Origin: Micrococcus flavus
GTDB lineage: Bacteria; Actinomycetota; Actinomycetes; Actinomycetales; Micrococcaceae
Assembly: GCF_014204815.1 (NCBI RefSeq)
Contig: NZ_JACHMC010000001.1
Coordinates: forward strand, 1,736,001 to 1,800,000
Length of the DNA stretch: 64,000 nucleotides
Direction of reading: 5' to 3'
Shown: piece by piece, positions 63,587 through 64,000 of the stretch
How the letters are laid out: each line of letters starts with the position of its first letter
Position numbering within the stretch: position 1 is the stretch's first letter
The notes under the pieces: model-generated
What the model was told of the DNA's origin: nothing
The model's database searches: none
What the model saw: only the letters and a program-made list of their open reading frames with translations
Position numbers and translations under genes: made by a program

Positions 63587-64000
63587 TCAGAGGACGTGGG
63601 CGCCGGGCACGGGCCCGTGCACGGGCAGTGCGGCCACCCCGGTGCGCTCCTCCACCGCCGTGGCCAGGCGCAGGGCGTCCTGCTCGCTGTGGGCGGCCAG
63701 GAGCAGGGTGGGGCCGGAGCCGGAGACCATGGCGCGGAGGGCTCCCTCGTCCATGGCCACGTCCATGACGTCGGAGAGCTCGGGGAACAGCGCGACGGCG
63801 GGGGCCTGGAGGTCGTTCTCCATGGCGGTGGCCAGGGCCAGCGGGTCCGCCCGCGTGAGGGCGCGGACCACGTCCTCGTCCACCTCGGGCACGTCCCGGC
63901 CGGCGGGAGCGCGGCCGGCGGCGCGCAGCTCGTCCAGGGTGCGGAACACCACGGGCGTGGAGAGGCCGGCGTCGGCGGGCAGGAGGACGAGGTGGACGGG
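63587..64000 (-). CDS. ispE: 4-diphosphocytidyl-2-C-methyl-D-erythritol kinase, 5' part outside window
   Basis: About 137 C-terminal residues of the GHMP kinase of the non-mevalonate isoprenoid route. The third GHMP motif is clear: LRAMVSGSGPTLLLAAHSE. The preceding DPLALATAMENDLQAPAVAL matches the IspE region around the conserved NDL. It feeds the polyprenol pool used by the sugar-1-phosphate transferase nearby. The upstream part lies beyond the right edge. Confidence 0.92.
   Translation of the reverse strand, partial: PVHLVLLPADAGLSTPVVFRTLDELRAAGRAPAGRDVPEVDEDVVRALTRADPLALATAMENDLQAPAVALFPELSDVMDVAMDEGALRAMVSGSGPTLLLAAHSEQDALRLATAVEERTGVAALPVHGPVPGAHVL

Overview
The window comes from a very GC-rich actinobacterium, most probably a member of the Micrococcaceae (Micrococcus or Kocuria type). 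This rests on the codon bias, on actinobacterial families (ACC epsilon subunit, LpdA-type quinone dehydrogenase, class III cyclase with an N-terminal helical domain, DUF2505), and on many genes that start directly downstream of a TAnnnT -10 box, i.e. leaderless transcripts. No rRNA, phage, transposase or CRISPR array was seen. One tRNA (Gln) is present.

Left third (1-31.4 kb), mostly housekeeping. ligA (cut by the window edge), a PP2C phosphatase, a class III cyclase, a PH-domain membrane protein and birA read leftwards. A DUF1622 protein, acyl-CoA carboxylase beta and epsilon subunits, a DUF885 protein, maf and the biotin carboxylase/biotin carrier protein read rightwards, so BirA sits beside its likely substrate. 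An MHS-type transporter, lpdA, a nucleoside salvage set (purine nucleoside phosphorylase, phosphohexomutase, deoC) and a small membrane protein follow. From 19 to 26 kb lies a first envelope module: acyltransferase, low-molecular-weight tyrosine phosphatase, O-antigen-ligase-like protein, Wzc-like tyrosine autokinase, a secreted six-cysteine protein, and a nucleotidyltransferase/PqqD pair. mfd and a MauE-thioredoxin-like protein, then DUF2505, pth and rplY complete this part.

Middle (32.9-57.4 kb), a large surface-polysaccharide island. It carries rmlB, an rmlC-rmlD fusion and rmlA (a full dTDP-rhamnose pathway), about ten glycosyltransferases of types GT2, GT4, GT11 and CgeB, a tandem two-domain glycosyltransferase, a decayed glycosyltransferase-like pseudogene, and a tightly overlapping six-gene operon. 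That operon includes a CMP-sugar synthetase and a giant CBS-NeuB-SAF-TIM-barrel fusion, pointing to a nonulosonic (sialic-acid-like) acid. The island ends with an HPr-kinase-like/PqqD-like protein and signal peptidase I. It lies exactly between prs and rplY, which are normally near neighbours in actinobacteria (glmU-prs-rplY-pth-mfd), so it looks like an insertion into a conserved housekeeping string.

Right end (57.4-64 kb): prs, glmU, tRNA-Gln, a polyprenyl-phosphate sugar-1-phosphate transferase that could initiate polymer assembly on the lipid carrier, an Uup-like ABC-F ATPase, and the 3' part of ispE.

The most unusual elements are the NeuB multi-domain fusion with its neighbouring unassigned GT-B-like protein, and the split nucleotidyltransferase + PqqD + HPr-kinase-like set. 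That set resembles orphan 'HPr-rel-A' type systems of unknown function and sits next to a candidate secreted substrate.
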